A stretch of DNA of 64,000 bases from Phalacrocorax aristotelis. Its lineage: Eukaryota; Chordata; Aves; Suliformes; Phalacrocoracidae. A model generated the notes under the pieces. It saw only the letters and a list, made by a program, of their open reading frames with translations, made no database searches and was not told the DNA's origin. The stretch is from assembly GCF_949628215.1 (NCBI RefSeq), contig NC_134277.1, positions 26,177,179-26,241,178 on the forward strand, in the 5' to 3' direction. The position numbers and the translations under genes were made by a program. Positions 47,073-59,800 of the stretch are shown here, piece after piece (within the stretch, counting starts at the first letter, position 1; every line of letters begins with the position of its first letter).

Positions 47073-48126
47073 TGTATTGGGTTTATCTGGCAAGGTTTTG
47101 GTAGCAGGGGGCTGCAGGGATAGTTTCTGTCAGGAAAGATCGGGAGCTGCTCATGCTGCACACAACCAGCTCCAGCCAGCTCCAAAACCACCTTACCACT
47201 GGCCAAAGTTGAGTCTATCAGTGATGCTGGTGGCACCTCTGTGATAACATGTTTAAGGAAGGGTAAAAAATGCTGTATACAGCAGCTGTGAGAGACGAGT
47301 GAAAAACATGTGTGAGGGAGCACCATGCAGACTTCAAGGCCTGAGAAGAGAGAGGTGGAGGAGGTGCTCCAGGCACTGGAGCAGAGATTCCCCTGCAGCC
47401 CATGATGAAGGCCATGGTGAGGCAGGCTGTCCCCCTGCAGCCCATGGAGGTTAATAGTGGAGCAGATACCCACCTGCAGCACATGGAGAGCCCACACCAG
47501 AGCAGGCTTGTGGCAGGAGCTGCAGCCTCTGGAGAAGAGCCCACACAGGAGCAGAATTTCTGCCAGGACCTGTGACCCTGTGGGGGACCCACGACGAATC
47601 AGGCCATTCCTGAAGGGCTGCACCCCATGGAAAGGATCCATGCTGGAGCAGTTCATGAAGAACTGCAGCCCATGGGAAAGACCCACATCGGAGCAGTTCT
47701 GGAAGGGCTGTATCCTGTGGGTGGAACCCCAGGCTGGAGCAGGGGAGCAGCGGCAGGAGCAGTAGAGATGAAGCATTATGAACAGACCACAACCCCCATT
47801 CCCCATCCACCTGAGCTGTCCAGTGGGGAAGGAGGTAGAGGAGTCAGGAGTGCATTTGAGCCTGAGTGAGCAGAAGGGGGAATGGGGGAAAAAGTGTTTT
47901 CAGTTTCGTTTTTCTCGCAATCCTACCCTGTTAATAATTGGCAATAAATTAATTACCCCAAGTTGAGTCTGTTTTGCCCGTGACAGTAATTGATGAGCCA
48001 TCTCCTTGTCCTTATATCAACCCACAAGCTTTTTTGTCATATTTTCTCCCCCTGCCCTGTTGAGGTGGGGGAGCAAGAGGGTGGCTGGGTGGGTACCTGG
48101 CAGCCAGCCAAGGTCAACCCACCACA
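47073..48126 (+). mobile_element. Solo LTR, about 1.05 kb avian ERVL-type
   Basis: The element begins TGTATTGGGTTTATCTGGCA and ends CAACCCACCACA, the ends of a long LTR family common in birds. Flanks GGGAT (47068-47072) and GAGAT (48127-48131) look like a 5-bp target duplication with one mismatch. An AATAAA signal lies near 47942, consistent with plus orientation. The middle (about 47390-47760) is built from repeats of roughly 45 bp based on 'CTGCAGCCCATGG...GGAGCAG'. No internal retroviral sequence remains. Open frames across this part on both strands are by-products of the repeats. Confidence 0.85.
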
Positions 48127-48540
48127 GAGATCAAGGTGGTTTGGGGAGGAACACACTTGGGACAATAGAGCAGGGGCTAAAAGGGGCCAGTTACGTGGAA
48201 ATGGGTGGCATGTCAGACCATGGTGTTTGTCTGACCATGCTTGGTCACCGCAGTCTGTTCTATCTATTTATTAAACCCTATTGGTAATTATTTTCCTGGG
48301 TAACGGGACTCTGCTGTGTGAATGTTTGTGTATGGAAGTCTAAGTACCAGCAACTGAAGGGGGGACCTCAGGACAGAGGGGTCCCTGAGCCTGGGGTGCC
48401 AGCAGCTGGAGAGACTAGAGTGCATGTATATGTCAGGACATGCATCAGTGCATAATGGCTAGTGAATACCAAGCTGGACTAGCCAGTGAGTAGGATAAGT
48501 GGCCTGGGCTACTGTCTTTGTCAACCCCTAACAGTCTGGA
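48127..48540 (+). repeat. Possible LTR-like repeat beside the solo LTR
   Basis: Sequence to the right of the LTR is GC-richer than the intron and has an LTR-like flavour: an ATTAAACC near 48272, and 'GAGCCTGGGGTGCCAGCAGC' near 48390. It resembles parts of other avian LTR families, but I cannot place its ends. It may be part of an older element interrupted by the LTR at 47073. Confidence 0.35.
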
Positions 48541-51500
48541 GCCTTTTAGTAAAAAATAGAAAGGTGCCTTGAAACCTCTCCAGAAAACATGAGAGGGTTG
48601 CTTTCCATATTGGAAGCAAAGAACTAAACATTTCAAGTTTTTATTATTGGACTCTATTGTAAATACCACAGGAACAATTTGAGTGTGATTTATTCAGTGA
48701 TTTTCTGCTACGGTCTCCAGACATCTGCTGGTAGTGCTTAGATTCAGCACTAATGCCGAGAGAAGTTTGCCTTGGTTGTTAACAGCTCTAGTTCAGAAAT
48801 GTCATCTCTGTGTTACAAAACTGTATTGATGTCACTATTCAGACTGTGTTCACAGCAAGCTAATAAATAAGTGGTCTCTAGTGGGTGATAGGTAAGACTT
48901 CTGGAAGTAAGAGAAAAAAATTTACATTGCGCTCAGAAACATAAAAAAAATAAAAGATAACACTCAGATGGATTTTGAGAGCCTTGTACAACATACAGAT
49001 TGGTCTTATTCCACTATAAACATGTATCACAATTCCCTATAAATGAAGGTCTAGTTTAAATGAGGCTAGTTTAAATTTCATTCACTAAATGGGTGTAAAA
49101 ATGTTACAGAGAAAGAGCATGCAAAAAATCTGTTTTCTTTAGAAAACACAGTCTTCAGATGATCAAGCATCTCCAATGCCCTCAGACTTTTTTCGCCTAA
49201 TCCTAAAGTTTGGAAAGTTTTTCGCTGTGGTCTAGCTGTTGGTGAACAATTCCTGAAACATGACAAGAGAACAGGCTTTTCCAGAGGGTGGCTGAGATGG
49301 AAAGGCTGGAAAGCATGAGGACGCTACTTGTTGAAAGGAAAAAAACATCTTAGATAAGCTGTTACTGCGCAATATATGTTGTGGTGTGACTTCAGTGTTG
49401 TAGCTTTGCTGGGAAGCTTTTTGGATCAATGACAGATTTTCCTCATTGTTGCTTCATACTGCTACGTCTGAGCACTTTGCGAGTACTCAGGCCAAAAATG
49501 GATTGTTCATAGCAGTTGCTGCTGGTCCTGGGCTGAAGAGGGGGGAGGAGGAGCTGGTAGAAACATGGGGCTGTGGGGAGACGAGATGGGTTTGTGAAGC
49601 TGATTTTTTTTCTAGAATAGGAGAAACAAAGGTTTCCAGTTACAGAAGATTCTGGAAATTGAGAAGAATGCTGAAACTGAAAAAAACTCCCCACTTTTCT
49701 TAGCATTCTTGATACCTGCCTGTCAGTAATAATAGTAAAGGACCTCTGGCATTGAAGGCATAGCTAAGATAGCCAGAGGGAAACATTGGTAAATGTGCTC
49801 AGGATCTGGCTATGGGAAGCATTTCTTGTTTCATTGCTATAATTTGGGAAGTATTTTTCACTGCAGTAGAATGATGGAACATTAAAGTAGTGGTGATTTG
49901 AATTCAGGTCGATGTAGGCTACAGTCTTGTCTTGTTTTACCTAGTTTTTATGGCTGTTTAAGGGGTTTCAGTAGGGGCTAAGCAGTTGTAATGCAATCAA
50001 AATAAGCGTATTGAGATTACCAATATGTTATATAGGATGAATTTGACAGAGAATTTCTTGATGTCAGAGGGAACATTGCATTGGTCACAGCACTTTTGGG
50101 ACTGTCTCTTCCCATCTCAGGTTTTGTTGTTTTTTATTCCTTTTGCAGTCATGTTGAAAATTAGTTTTGGATATATTGGAGGGAGATATGTGCCGACTGT
50201 TTTTCAGAACATGACTTCTCTCAAGTTGAGAGGTTATTAGGGCATTTTTGTGCTGCAGGGGAGAAGTATTAAAGAAAACCCTGTTAATGTCTGTGTGGAT
50301 CTTCTGGCTTTAGAGAGGTGCTGTAGTTGAATATTTTCTGATAAGGTTGAAGCTACTCTGAATTTCAAATGTTGGGGGGTTTTTGCTGGAGATGCAAATA
50401 AAAACAAGGCTACTTTACTCTCCACTGTTTTGACCGAGACAGAAGTTCTGTAAATATTTAAACTTAGAGATCCAAATTGACTTAAATCATTCATGCTGAA
50501 ATATTCAGAAAGGTGCTACAAAATATATTCTTTCTTTGTAAAATTTCTGAAAATCTATTCAGTGCTTTGCCAGTAAGACTAGTGTTCCCATTTAAATTAC
50601 TCTCCTAACTGTACTTGCAATATAAATGTGAGCAAAAGAAAAATAAGAAGGTTAAAAGCAACTCTTCGTCTAATAAGTGCAAATGGGAAAAACATGGAGT
50701 TATTAACCAAAAAAACAGGATCCCAGTGTAAGGAAGTTTGTATTGAATGTATGGACATTTTCAGCAGCTTGTTCAGAAATCCTGGAGGAGTCTTTTTTTT
50801 CCTTTTTTTTTTTTTTTTTGACTTCATGGTAACTCTTTGAATTATTACATTTGTTTGGTGTTTTCCCAACAATTTTATGTCTCATTTGAGAAAAACATTC
50901 TGAAGGTATAATAGTTGCGTATGCATCTTTCCTAAAAGTAGTTTTTAAAAGTTTTGACTTCCCATTTTAGTACAAAAGATATCCACCTATTTTCCCTTCC
51001 TCCCACAAGACAAAAGAATTCTGTCCTGTTTTAATAACTTAAAATATTACAATATAATATTTCATCCAAATAATTTATTAGAATGTCATTGTCTAGATTA
51101 TTCACTTTGAACAACAAAAAGCAACCTTCTTTTTAATTATCAATGATTACACAGATAAACTTAATATTTAGAATATAATTTTATTTAAGATTAATTTTAT
51201 TCATAAAAGTAAGTATGTCTACATTGGAATTATTCATGCTAGACTCCCTTTATAGTCAGTGTAGACCCAGGTAATAGATCTAATCAGAATAGTTAGTGAA
51301 GGCAACAGCACAATCCTTTTATTGTGAAGTTGATCCTAAAATATTTTAAATTAATAGTGTGCCAGAAGTGCCTGTTTCTTCCTACTGATTATAAAGGGAA
51401 TCTAAAAGAACTGGTTCTGTGGTAGTTGTCTGCATAGTAGATCTCCAGAGCTGAGAAGATTAATTTCATCCTAGAATATGCTAAATCATGTAAAATCAAA

Positions 51501-54500
51501 TCGTAAGCACCTGCAAAGCTGTAAATTGAACACTTTCACAGTTTTACAATATCAGACATGAATGCTACTTGTGGGAGATACTGCTTATGATGCAGTGTTA
51601 ACTGTTTCACTTTCATTGTCTGCAGTGTTTGGATCCATCGAAGGGCAAACACTGGTGTTTATCTGAATGTCGTCTTGTCGTTCTGCTCAGCTGCTGAAAA
51701 ATACCTGGGCTTTGGTTCTGTAAAACCCTTTTCAGATCAATTATTTTATATGGTTATGAGGCTTGGTCACCTACTAAATGCTTTGTTATATGAAATACTG
51801 AAGGGAGTTTTTGATCTGATGTAGGAGAATAATATATGAAGAACATTATCTGACCAGACTTTGTGAGAGTGTTTATAAAGAAGCAAGAGGACCAAGTGAA
51901 TTGAAATGCCCATAACTTCAGTAGCAGAGCATGTGACTGGGTGGTAGAAAATAGTCCTTTATAAGGTCATTTTCATGATAACCAGTCTCAAGAGCAGTCA
52001 AGAGGATAGAGGAATGATAAAATTAGGAAGCCTTTAAAATTGAGCAAGTTTATACTGTGACTGGAGACTGCAACTTTCTCCTCAGTGGAGAAAACTGCAA
52101 CAACAGAAGACAGTGGGGACACTTAGAGGAGCAGCTACAGACATGGAGTAGGAGGAATAGTGTTTGCTAGGTTTCTCAAAGGCTGTCACCCAGTTGGGCA
52201 TTGTCTTCTAAAGTACAGCTAAGACAGGTTGAAAAACTCAAGCCCTTATCTGACTAACTCCCTTGTGTTTTTTTTCCCTGAAGCTCAAAAATCTTGTTAA
52301 AAGCAGTTCTCACTAACTAGATGTGTGGCCTCCCAAGGTGGCTTCCCTGGTGCTCCTCACGACTTCCTCACAAAATACAAAACAGTGGGTAGTCTTTATC
52401 TTAATAGTAGTGTAACCTACAAGCAAAGCTCAAATGCCAGGCAGCTGCCATGTTTTTAGCTCTTAAAACTGACCTTTTTCTAGCTGAATTCTGATTATTT
52501 TAACCTTAACAGGTTTAATATATGTGGTGCCTATGTTAATTGGCCACAACGCAGCCTTGCCCTCCAGTTACAGGTGCCACTGTTGAGTGTGTTGAGTTAT
52601 TGCTGCTTCTTGCTACTAGGTTTTTCTGCACCCTTTAGAAAAGTGGGAACCTTAGGTTGCAGTGCTCTTCCCTGCACACGTTTAGACACTGTTTAAATGC
52701 TCTTACAAAAACAATAATCTGTTCCCTGCATTGTTCTTATTTTTCTTTCCTTGGAAATGACTGGTGAGATGAGATATATTAATGCAGTACACTGTTAAAA
52801 ATTTGGTATTCTGCGTTGTCTGTTCTCCTTAGTAGAACCCTTGTGAACATTTTACCACAGGCAAAGTAAAATTATATTTGGGTTGTAGAGGAGTACAGCT
52901 TTGGTCCTTGCCAGCCAGGATGACTGAATGTTTATTTCAACTAATTTTGTTACCAGGTAGAGTTTGTGACTCTGTCAAGTTGATTGGTAACTGCTGAATT
53001 GTTGTGTGAAATGGCTTAACTTCACCGTGGGGGTAGAAGCACATGTGGCTTCTCTACCAGGGAGATCTCTTGGCTCAGTAGCTACTGGAATAAGGACTGA
53101 GAGATTTGCAGTTTCTGATAAACAGAAGTAAATTTAGCAGAAATAATTAAGTTATTTAATTAATTATAGCCAAATGCAATATCCAGCTAAAGCATTCAGT
53201 GACACTGTATATAAACCCAGTTTTCCTTTTGGCCAAAATATAGACTGTGGATGATTTGATCTTTTAAATTTGTAAATTTTTTCAATTTAAATGTAATAAA
53301 ATTACTTCATTGAGACATTTAAGGAAAATAAAAATTAGTGTCATTAAAGATCAAGCAACATATAGACTGAAAGATTTTTCTGGAAAGAGGGATAGAGGAA
53401 GATGAGACAATGTCTGTAAAACATTCATAGTTTTTAAGAAACAGAAAGGATAGAAATTATGCAAAGCCTGTATTTGCTATGTTTCATCATTATTGCTATA
53501 TAAATAATGTCAACACTAGATGTCATACACTGCTAGGTGATTTACAAGCTGATACATTGATAATGGTCCCTGCACAGAAATCCAAAGCTCTGTGTTTAAA
53601 TGGTGGAGATGAACCCACTCATTGGTAGTTTCATGCCTATTATTTCATCTGACATTTGTTTGAAACTAGTCTAAAAATAATAGTCTCACAGTTGTCTGAG
53701 AAGATAATTCAGTGTGGGTAGTCTCTTCAGAAAAAGCTGTTCAAAGGAGGGATTTGGAGAGAAGGCGGGGAGGATGACACCTAAGTTCGAGAATTGATTC
53801 TAGCTGTAAGAAATGTATAGAAGAAAGGGCCAGAGACAGAGATGGAAATCATACAGTTTTTGCATAATAGAAGTCTCAAAAGCTACTGGTAAGCAGCCAG
53901 CTCCAGTGGAAGCCACTTCTGATTTGGCACTCAGCTCTTTTTCTTTTGAAATCTCACTCAGAATATTGAAATAGAAGCCAGGCATGGCATGGGATCATGG
54001 AAACAGTATTCCTGACTGTCCAAGGGAAGGCCAAGCTCAGGTTGCTCATAAATAAATACAATAGTTTTCTGATTAAGGATAACTTAAGGATGTTATTGAT
54101 ACCTTTTTGCCTCAGGAATGGTTTAATTCTGTGTTTTGGTTCTGCTGTTCCTCCTAACAGATATAGGGACCATATATAAAGCATGACTATTTTTGCCCAC
54201 AGCGTAACAAATGTGAGGATTAACCAAGTTTTGTGTTCTTCACTTTTAGTGTACACTATCTTTGGATCTGTGCTCCACAATTCACTTGTGTCCCTTTGCC
54301 ACTCCTGCACATTGTCCCTCTTGTTTTTGTGTTGTACCAAGCCAAAGACTACTATCTATCTACAGAAGGTCATACTTAATCATATCAGCTGACACAAAAC
54401 CACTAAACCAAAGAAACTTTTCAACCTATTTGCATCTTTTTAGTAAAGAGAATAGCAAGTTCTTTATTGATGCATATTTGTATAAAACCTTTCTTAGGTG

Positions 54501-57500
54501 TCTTTAGGTGATGAGTTACTACGTTAACATGAGTCAGTCCGGAACTGGAAATCAGACCCAGGTGCTGACCTACCTTTATAGTCTTTTGGAAACAAGCTAT
54601 TTGGGGAAACCATAGGTGAAAGGACAGCAATACAGTGAAAAAGATTCTAAGTCTTTTTAGAACGAATTTAGGAGCGAGTGAAGACAGTGGTTGTGTTCTA
54701 GGCCCTATTTTTGTACTGAACATTACATTAAGTCCGTAAGTGAAACAGGCCCAGAAGAACATATGTTGGCAGAGTCAAAGATTTCCATTTGAACCTTAGA
54801 TTGCTCTAAGTAAAAGACATCATTCATATGTGCCATAGTGTGGTCTTTGTTCGCAAATTGGTGGTTTTCTCTGAAAATCTGCAGAAACTGTTTGATTACC
54901 CAGGAAATAGATTTAACCCATTTTGCCAGATGTGCTGTACTTGATAGGAGTCTTATGAATGGGAACAAATGGGAGGCATTTCCGTTTAGGAAAAATACAC
55001 AACTGGGGGCCAGAGTGGAGTACGTGATGTAAGGGATTTTGAAATGTCTGTGAAGACTTCAAATTTCAGAAGGAAGAATTAGCTCTTCACAGACTTATAT
55101 CAGCTGTGGAGCTGGTATCGTCTCGGATGCTTCCTTTGTTATCCCAAATTGCCACTGGTATAACCTTGCTCCTTACTTTGGCGGGAAATTACTAGTGTTC
55201 ATGGGAATGCCGGTAGTGTTAGTAACAGTTCTTAGGCAAGGGGCCAATTGAATTTAAGGCTTATAAAAAGTCAGGATAGTAGTCTGTGTTTTTTCTTTGA
55301 TAAATAGTTAATGGTCTGTCAGCAGATTCTTTATCTTCGAATAGAAACAGTCACTGTCTCCTGCCCAGGTTTTTGCTGCATGCAGGAGATTCCTGGGTTG
55401 TATGAGAAGCTTAAGAATCTTAATGAAACAGAGAAGAAACTGTAAGTATAATAAAGCATTTTCTAGCACTATATAATGAAAAAAAATACCCCAATAATTA
55501 CTTCTACTAGATGTGGCTTTCAACATCAGGTAAATAATAATACTCTTCACAAAATTATTTAAACCAGCTCATACTCCTGTACAGCAGTCAGTAATGACTA
55601 GAAAGATTTCTTCAAGTGCTCGCTACTAGACTGTGGTTATTTTGTCATAGTACATTTGGAGGAAAGAGTACTCTGAGTTAATGAAATAACCATGATTATT
55701 CAAGGTTTTAGTGCATTGGTATTGACCTACTGTGTTGGAAGCTGAATGATTCAATAATTGCATGAATTAATTTATTGCATATGAGTTTTGAATTACTGGG
55801 TAACAGGGCTTGGCTCTTCTGTATGTTTTTGTAACTTATGGCTTACCCATACTTAATTCAAAAAATTGTGAGCTTTAAGTTTGTGCACTGGAGTTTGCAG
55901 TGTAACTTTTTTAATAGCGAGCTGGACTTACATGGGCTAACTAACCCAAGGACCAGAGGGGACGTTGTGGAAGGGAACCCTGTGCAGATCAGTTTACCTT
56001 GTTGCTGCAGATTACCTTTTTCTAGTACCTTACTTGTCTTGCTCAAAGCAATGGTGCAATTTGCCATGTTGTTTATATTGTATACGTAAGTGCTTTGTAT
56101 TCGAAGATCAGCAAGTCTTTGAGCCAATTCAGACATGCTTTAGTCTCCAGCTATCAGAACTACACTTATAATTTCATTTTATGCTAGTTTTTAGTCTGGC
56201 TTTATTTTTCTATACATAGGTACGTTTTCATATGGTTTTATATGCATACATGTATATACATGTGTAGAGATACACTTAGCTGTAAATATATAGGATTTAT
56301 TTAGAGTGAAGAAGAGAGACTGTAAATATAGTGGTTTTCTTGCCCCAAACATGAAAGATTTTATTAAAACCTGAAGAAATGTTTGTGTTGATGTCAGTTT
56401 CCCAGAGTGAGGGAATGTGCCAGTTGTTTATTATTCAAGTTCACAGCCTTGTGATCTTGAGTCTCTTGCCGCTTTTCTGCGAATACAGATAGTGGTAGGT
56501 GTGAATGTTACAGCCTTTTCTTTTTTGTCACTTTTTTCAACACTTTTTTCATGCTTTTGTCACCTCAAGTTTGGATTCCACAAAAAGCTACATCTTTAAG
56601 CAAAATCTGGAAACTGCAACTGGAGTAAAGTCTGGCTGCCTTGTGGTTAAGTGGTATTTCCCATAAGCAATGCATATTTTCACCCTATCAGTACATTTCC
56701 AGGCAAAATTTTGCTTTTTGTACCTCTGAAGTTGCGAGCCAAATTGCAGGGGTCTATAGCACTGCTCTGTGAAAGTCTTACGCACCAAATGCCAGTGGTA
56801 AAAATGAGGCCCTGTCGAAAAGTGAATTTGTGGATGTAAAATGTATTCATTTACCCTTTTTTGGACATTCATTATCCTCTTTGAACTTCAAGTCATGGGT
56901 TCATCTGGGCTTTTCAGCGTTGGCTTGACTTCCCCTTGCACTGAAGAGCTGATCCTTTGACTTTCGGAAGAGATTAAGGACAGAAAAAGGGGGAATACTG
57001 TGGCACTTGGAAGCCCATTTACGTGTCCAGAGTGAGGTGCTCATTGCCTTTGGCAGCTCTTCTGTTTGTCACATGCATTTATGAGACACAGGAGCTGAGT
57101 GACAAGCAAGGAGAACAAGTAACCAAACCTAGTGTTTCCCCAAGCCCAACAGCATTTTTTTACAAATGTCACAAAATTGTTCGTGAAAATTTGCATATGG
57201 TTCTTACTGAAGTTTTCAACATATTTATAGTTGGACAATTTTTTAGCAGGTAACTTTGACAGAAGAGCAAATGTTGAGCTTAGGCAAAGGAATAGCCTAC
57301 TAGGGATGTATCTGCTGATACTTCTTGCTGCAGGGGATGACAATCTACCTTGCTGATAGACTTACTTGAGTAGGGATATTCTCTACACTATAAAGTGATA
57401 GCAAAACAGCACAATGACACTTTAAAAGATTTAAATCCATCCTAGAGCTTTTAATCATTTGGTTAATACAGAAAAGTGCCCTTATATTTTGTTTAAGAAC

Positions 57501-59590
57501 AGAGAATCTGCAAGCAGGCAGGTCATAAGCACTTCTTATTTTAGATTAATGTATACATAACTTCTTAAAACAAAAGCTTAATTTTACAGTGGAAGAAATT
57601 TAACTAATAATTACTACTAAACCTACCTTTTAAACTATTGTTTAACCCTTTAGAAAGAATTTTGGGGTTTAAAAAGGGGTACTGGTTTGGCAGCCTTCAA
57701 ATTCTACTTTTATGTACAGTTTCAGCCTAGGGCAGAACCATCTCATCACTGAACTGTTACGGATAAGGTAAAATATCTACCTCGAGCTATAGGAGAGCTT
57801 TTGTATCCATTCAGCATTTGTGTCTTCTACAAAGGTTCTTCTATAAACCTAGATAAAACTTAGTAATGGAAAACTAATAGATTACAGCATAAAGTCAGTC
57901 AAATAGGGATGGAATCTCATAGTCTGGGATTATTAAAGAGATTTTCAGCAGAGTTGTTGGGAAACATATAGTAAGGTTTTTAAAAAATGAAGGAGATGAA
58001 CTTAGGCAGGATGGTCTTTTTAATTGATACGATTCAGTTAACTTTGCTATTAGCAGAGATTATGAATATTTTTGTTTGTATGTAAAATACTGTTTTGTAA
58101 GAAAAAGTGTCTGATTTATGGCTTTCATGGGTCACCACAAGAACATTGTGCTATTCTGAAATCAGATGCACTGTAACCTGATTCAGGAGTGAATCACATG
58201 CTTTAAAATATGACACCATGGAATTCCACTTATGATAAAGAGCTAAATATTGACAATAGAAATGTACCTTATAATATTATCAAGTGTAGTAGATAATGAT
58301 TAGGTAGCTAAAGATACTAGAGAAACTTCATCTGGTTTGAGAGGAGACAATTAAGGTCTTCTCGCAATTAAAAAACTTCAAGCCCTGGTTCTGTGTCATA
58401 CAGAAACCGCAGAAGTTCTTCACTGAATTTTAAAGTAACATTTTACTTTGAATTAGCAAAGTAGCAGGAATCAGTATATGGAATATAAAGCAGCTCAAAG
58501 AGGGAGGAAAAGATGTGGTTAACGAATACCTAAAGGACTCTCCTGACATACAAAATATGCAGGTCTAATTAGTGCACCCATCCAGCATGTTATACAGTCT
58601 AAACACAAACTCTGAATAGAGTTCAGGTACTTGATGAGAAAGACGAAGTCCATCCTCTTTGCAATACTGAATTGTTTCTGTTAGCTTCATACCACAAGCT
58701 TGGTGCTTTACCTTTGTGCCAGTTGAGGCCTTTAATCTCAATACTTCCTCAGTTGTATGTCCTCCAGGACTCCTGCCGAACGGTTCTGCATTCAAGAAAA
58801 TGGTACTTCTGGTACCATACCGCAGTCCACTGTAGTGATTGCAGAAGGGATCTGGCCCCTTTTTTATCACCCTCTCTTCTCTACTCATTCCACAGCAAAT
58901 CTGAAGGTAACAGGTGTCTGCTACCTTTACAAACTTTGTGTTACAGATGTCAGCTAAAAATAGCGAGGCCTACTGACTTTTGAACATCAGTATTATCTAG
59001 TTTTAAAACCTACTGAAAAGGGAGCCACACATGATATCTTACAATCTTTAGCCGCTGCCTCTTTCTTCCCAGTGCTGTGATCTCTATCTTTTTCTTAAGG
59101 AAGATGCAAGAGTTTTGGGATGGAACATTAGGAGTCATATGGATAGTAAATGCCATGCGTAGAGGGAGGAGGGAATAACAAAATTTTTAAAAATACCCTT
59201 TATTGATTCTTGACTTAAGGACTTTGCATTGAAAAATGAAGAACTTTACGTTTTTCGGTTTATACTGCAATTTATAAATGCATTGAAAGCTAAGTTGGGT
59301 GTGATTTTTACTTGAAGTAAAAATATAACAAATTACATTGTGAAAGGGAGTTAAAAGAAGAAAAGATACAGGTGTACCATAAAACAGAATTTCTTGCAAA
59401 AATAGTGAAACTCGGGTTTTAGTGAGTCTCCAAAGTTACATCTCACCGAGACCAAGATGACATAGATATAGCCTTGTGTTTTCTATATCCAGGTTTTGCA
59501 GTGGGTACCTGCAAAACCTTGTATATAAGACATCTAGTATTCTCATATCTAAATGCCTCTATAAAATTAATCTCCTCATCCCCCAGTGAG
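48541..59590 (+). other. ANKIB1 intron 2, long unique segment
   Basis: About 11 kb of AT-rich intron with a T run at 50786-50819. No splice-supported exon, RNA gene or clear mobile element is seen. A 107-codon minus-strand frame at 58565-58888 was examined and not accepted. Confidence 0.45.
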
Positions 59591-59790
59591 TTCCTTCCCT
59601 CTCCTTCCCTCTCCTTCCCTCTCCTTCCCTCTCCTTCCCTCTCCTTCCCTCTCCTTCCCTCTCCTTCCCTCTCCTTCCCTCTCCTTCCCTCTCCTTCCCT
59701 CTCCTTCCCTCTCCTTCCCTCTCCCTCCCTCTCCCTCCCTCTCCCTCCCTCTCCCTCCCTCTCCCTCCCTCTCCCTCCCTCTCCCTCCCT
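59591..59790. repeat. Polypyrimidine tandem array, 10-bp units in two blocks
   Basis: Twenty consecutive 10-bp units of pure pyrimidine on the plus strand. The first 13 units (59591-59720) are CTCCTTCCCT, the first with one change. The last seven (59721-59790) are CTCCCTCCCT, differing by one T-to-C change per unit. A short decayed tail follows to about 59800. The minus strand is pure purine with many GGG runs. Confidence 0.97.
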
Positions 59791-59800
59791 CTCCCTGTCC

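Noticed and set aside
47060..47806. 248-codon minus-strand frame at the solo LTR
   Set aside because: It spans the internal tandem repeats of the LTR and runs antisense to it; the repeated composition keeps the frame open by chance.
58565..58888. 107-codon minus-strand frame starting MSREERVIKKGPDPFCNHYS
   Set aside because: It looks somewhat protein-like but I recognise no family, and there is no promoter, splice or polyadenylation support. A translated search of other bird genomes would settle it.
59591..59790. Possible CRISPR-like or other spaced repeat array
   Set aside because: The units are directly contiguous with no spacers, and the genome is animal.
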